64,000 bases of DNA from Rhizobium oryzicola (GTDB taxonomy: Bacteria; Pseudomonadota; Alphaproteobacteria; Rhizobiales; Rhizobiaceae): contig NZ_JAUKWQ010000004.1 of assembly GCF_030504645.1 (NCBI RefSeq), positions 372,001 to 436,000 of the forward strand, read 5' to 3'. Below the pieces are notes generated by a model that saw only the letters and a list, made by a program, of their open reading frames with translations, was not told where the DNA came from and made no database searches. The translations under genes were made by a program, and so were the position numbers. Shown one piece after another: positions 63,542 to 64,000 of the stretch (within the stretch, counting starts at the first letter, position 1; each line of letters starts with the position of its first letter).

Positions 63542-64000
63542 CTAGCCGGCCCTTGCTGCGTTGCGGGCACGCATGTGCTCGAGGATGTGGCGGCCGGAAC
63601 CTTCGACGTGGCGGGCAATCAGCTCGGCCGCCTCGTTGGCGTTTCCCGCTTTGACAAGCGCAATAAGCTCGCGATGCTCGCTAAGGATTGCCGCTCGCCT
63701 GGCAAGCGTGAAATTGAAACGGCGGCTGACAGCGCGCAGCACTTCACGGTGTTTCCACCAGAGTTCCGCCGCGTGGCGATTGTAGTGCTTCTGATACATG
63801 ACGGTGTGAAAGGCGGTGTCCAACTCGCTGTGTCGCAATGGGTCTTTGAAGTTGTTCGCTTCGATCAAATCCTGGATGCGCTCAAGCTCGGCGATATCCT
63901 CTGCGGTGGCCATATTCACGAACCAACGCGTCAGAGCCGGCTCGATGAGGACACCGATCTCGTAAATGTCCCGAACAAAATCCTGGTCGATCGGCCGAAC
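63542..64000 (-). CDS. GntR family regulator, FCD domain (5' end outside the window)
   Basis: The reading frame is open to the right edge (DFVRDIYEIGVLIEPALTRWFV...), so ATG 63919 is not the real start. The visible 152 residues are an FCD effector domain with HSELDTAFHTVMYQKH, LSEHRELIALVKAGNANEA and ARHVEGSGRHILEHM. It likely regulates the adjacent enolase-superfamily genes, which lie 57 bp downstream on the same strand. Confidence 0.85.
   Translation of the reverse strand, partial: VRPIDQDFVRDIYEIGVLIEPALTRWFVNMATAEDIAELERIQDLIEANNFKDPLRHSELDTAFHTVMYQKHYNRHAAELWWKHREVLRAVSRRFNFTLARRAAILSEHRELIALVKAGNANEAAELIARHVEGSGRHILEHMRARNAARAG

Overview
The window looks like an accessory region of an alphaproteobacterium, most likely of the Rhizobiaceae (Rhizobium/Agrobacterium/Shinella type). 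The grounds are a GC-rich sequence with GC-rich codon use, an HWE-type histidine kinase, an IalB-family protein, a globin-coupled chemotaxis receptor, a Liv-type ABC transporter and a high density of GntR, LysR, TetR, AraC and GlxA regulators. No housekeeping, rRNA or tRNA gene was seen, which fits a megaplasmid, a chromid or a variable chromosomal arm. This is inference from gene content only.

Layout. (1) 1-3.5 kb: the distal end of a Nit1C-type nitrilase gene cluster (end of nitE, then nitF, nitG, nitH) followed by a Pnap_2097/LnmK-like gene. (2) 3.5-7.9 kb: a hydrolase / AhpD-like / SDR operon, a GlxA-family regulator and a second SDR, tied together by a shared TGACG-N6-CGTCA palindrome. 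(3) 7.9-12.6 kb: a cupin gene with a divergent LysR gene, then a TetR / MFS / metallo-beta-lactamase-fold lactonase-like unit whose three promoters share a GAACC-type palindrome. (4) 12.6-24 kb: an SDR pseudogene, an HWE kinase, two AraC regulators, a GGDEF-EAL protein, a globin-coupled MCP, a frame-broken membrane GGDEF-EAL gene and transposase remnants. (5) 24-27.4 kb: an operon of amino acid permease, small membrane protein, nitrilase and TetR, with a promoter-overlapping palindrome. (6) 27.7-35.2 kb: a two-partner secretion locus (very large TpsA adhesin, TpsB transporter, IalB). TpsA is put out of frame by a (CCAGA)3 pentanucleotide tract.

(7) 36.3-59.6 kb is the most interesting part, an apparently self-contained catabolic island. 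It holds a Liv-type uptake system (with fused LivM-LivG), a class I cytochrome P450 with its own ferredoxin and ferredoxin reductase, a two-component flavin monooxygenase (acyl-CoA-dehydrogenase-like oxygenase plus flavin reductase), a class A FAD monooxygenase, a VOC ring-cleavage-type dioxygenase, a fumarylacetoacetate-hydrolase-family protein, an acyl-CoA synthetase, a thiolase, SDRs, an esterase and an aldo/keto reductase. Nine sites with a CTAGAATATA-like motif sit inside the promoters of essentially all its transcription units, including that of the GntR (FCD) gene at 57.5-58.2 kb. This points to one regulon for uptake and degradation of an aromatic or alicyclic compound. The substrate cannot be named from sequence alone.

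(8) 59.7-64 kb: three consecutive enolase-superfamily (mandelate racemase/sugar-acid dehydratase type) genes and the start-truncated end of a second GntR gene, probably an acid-sugar catabolic operon.
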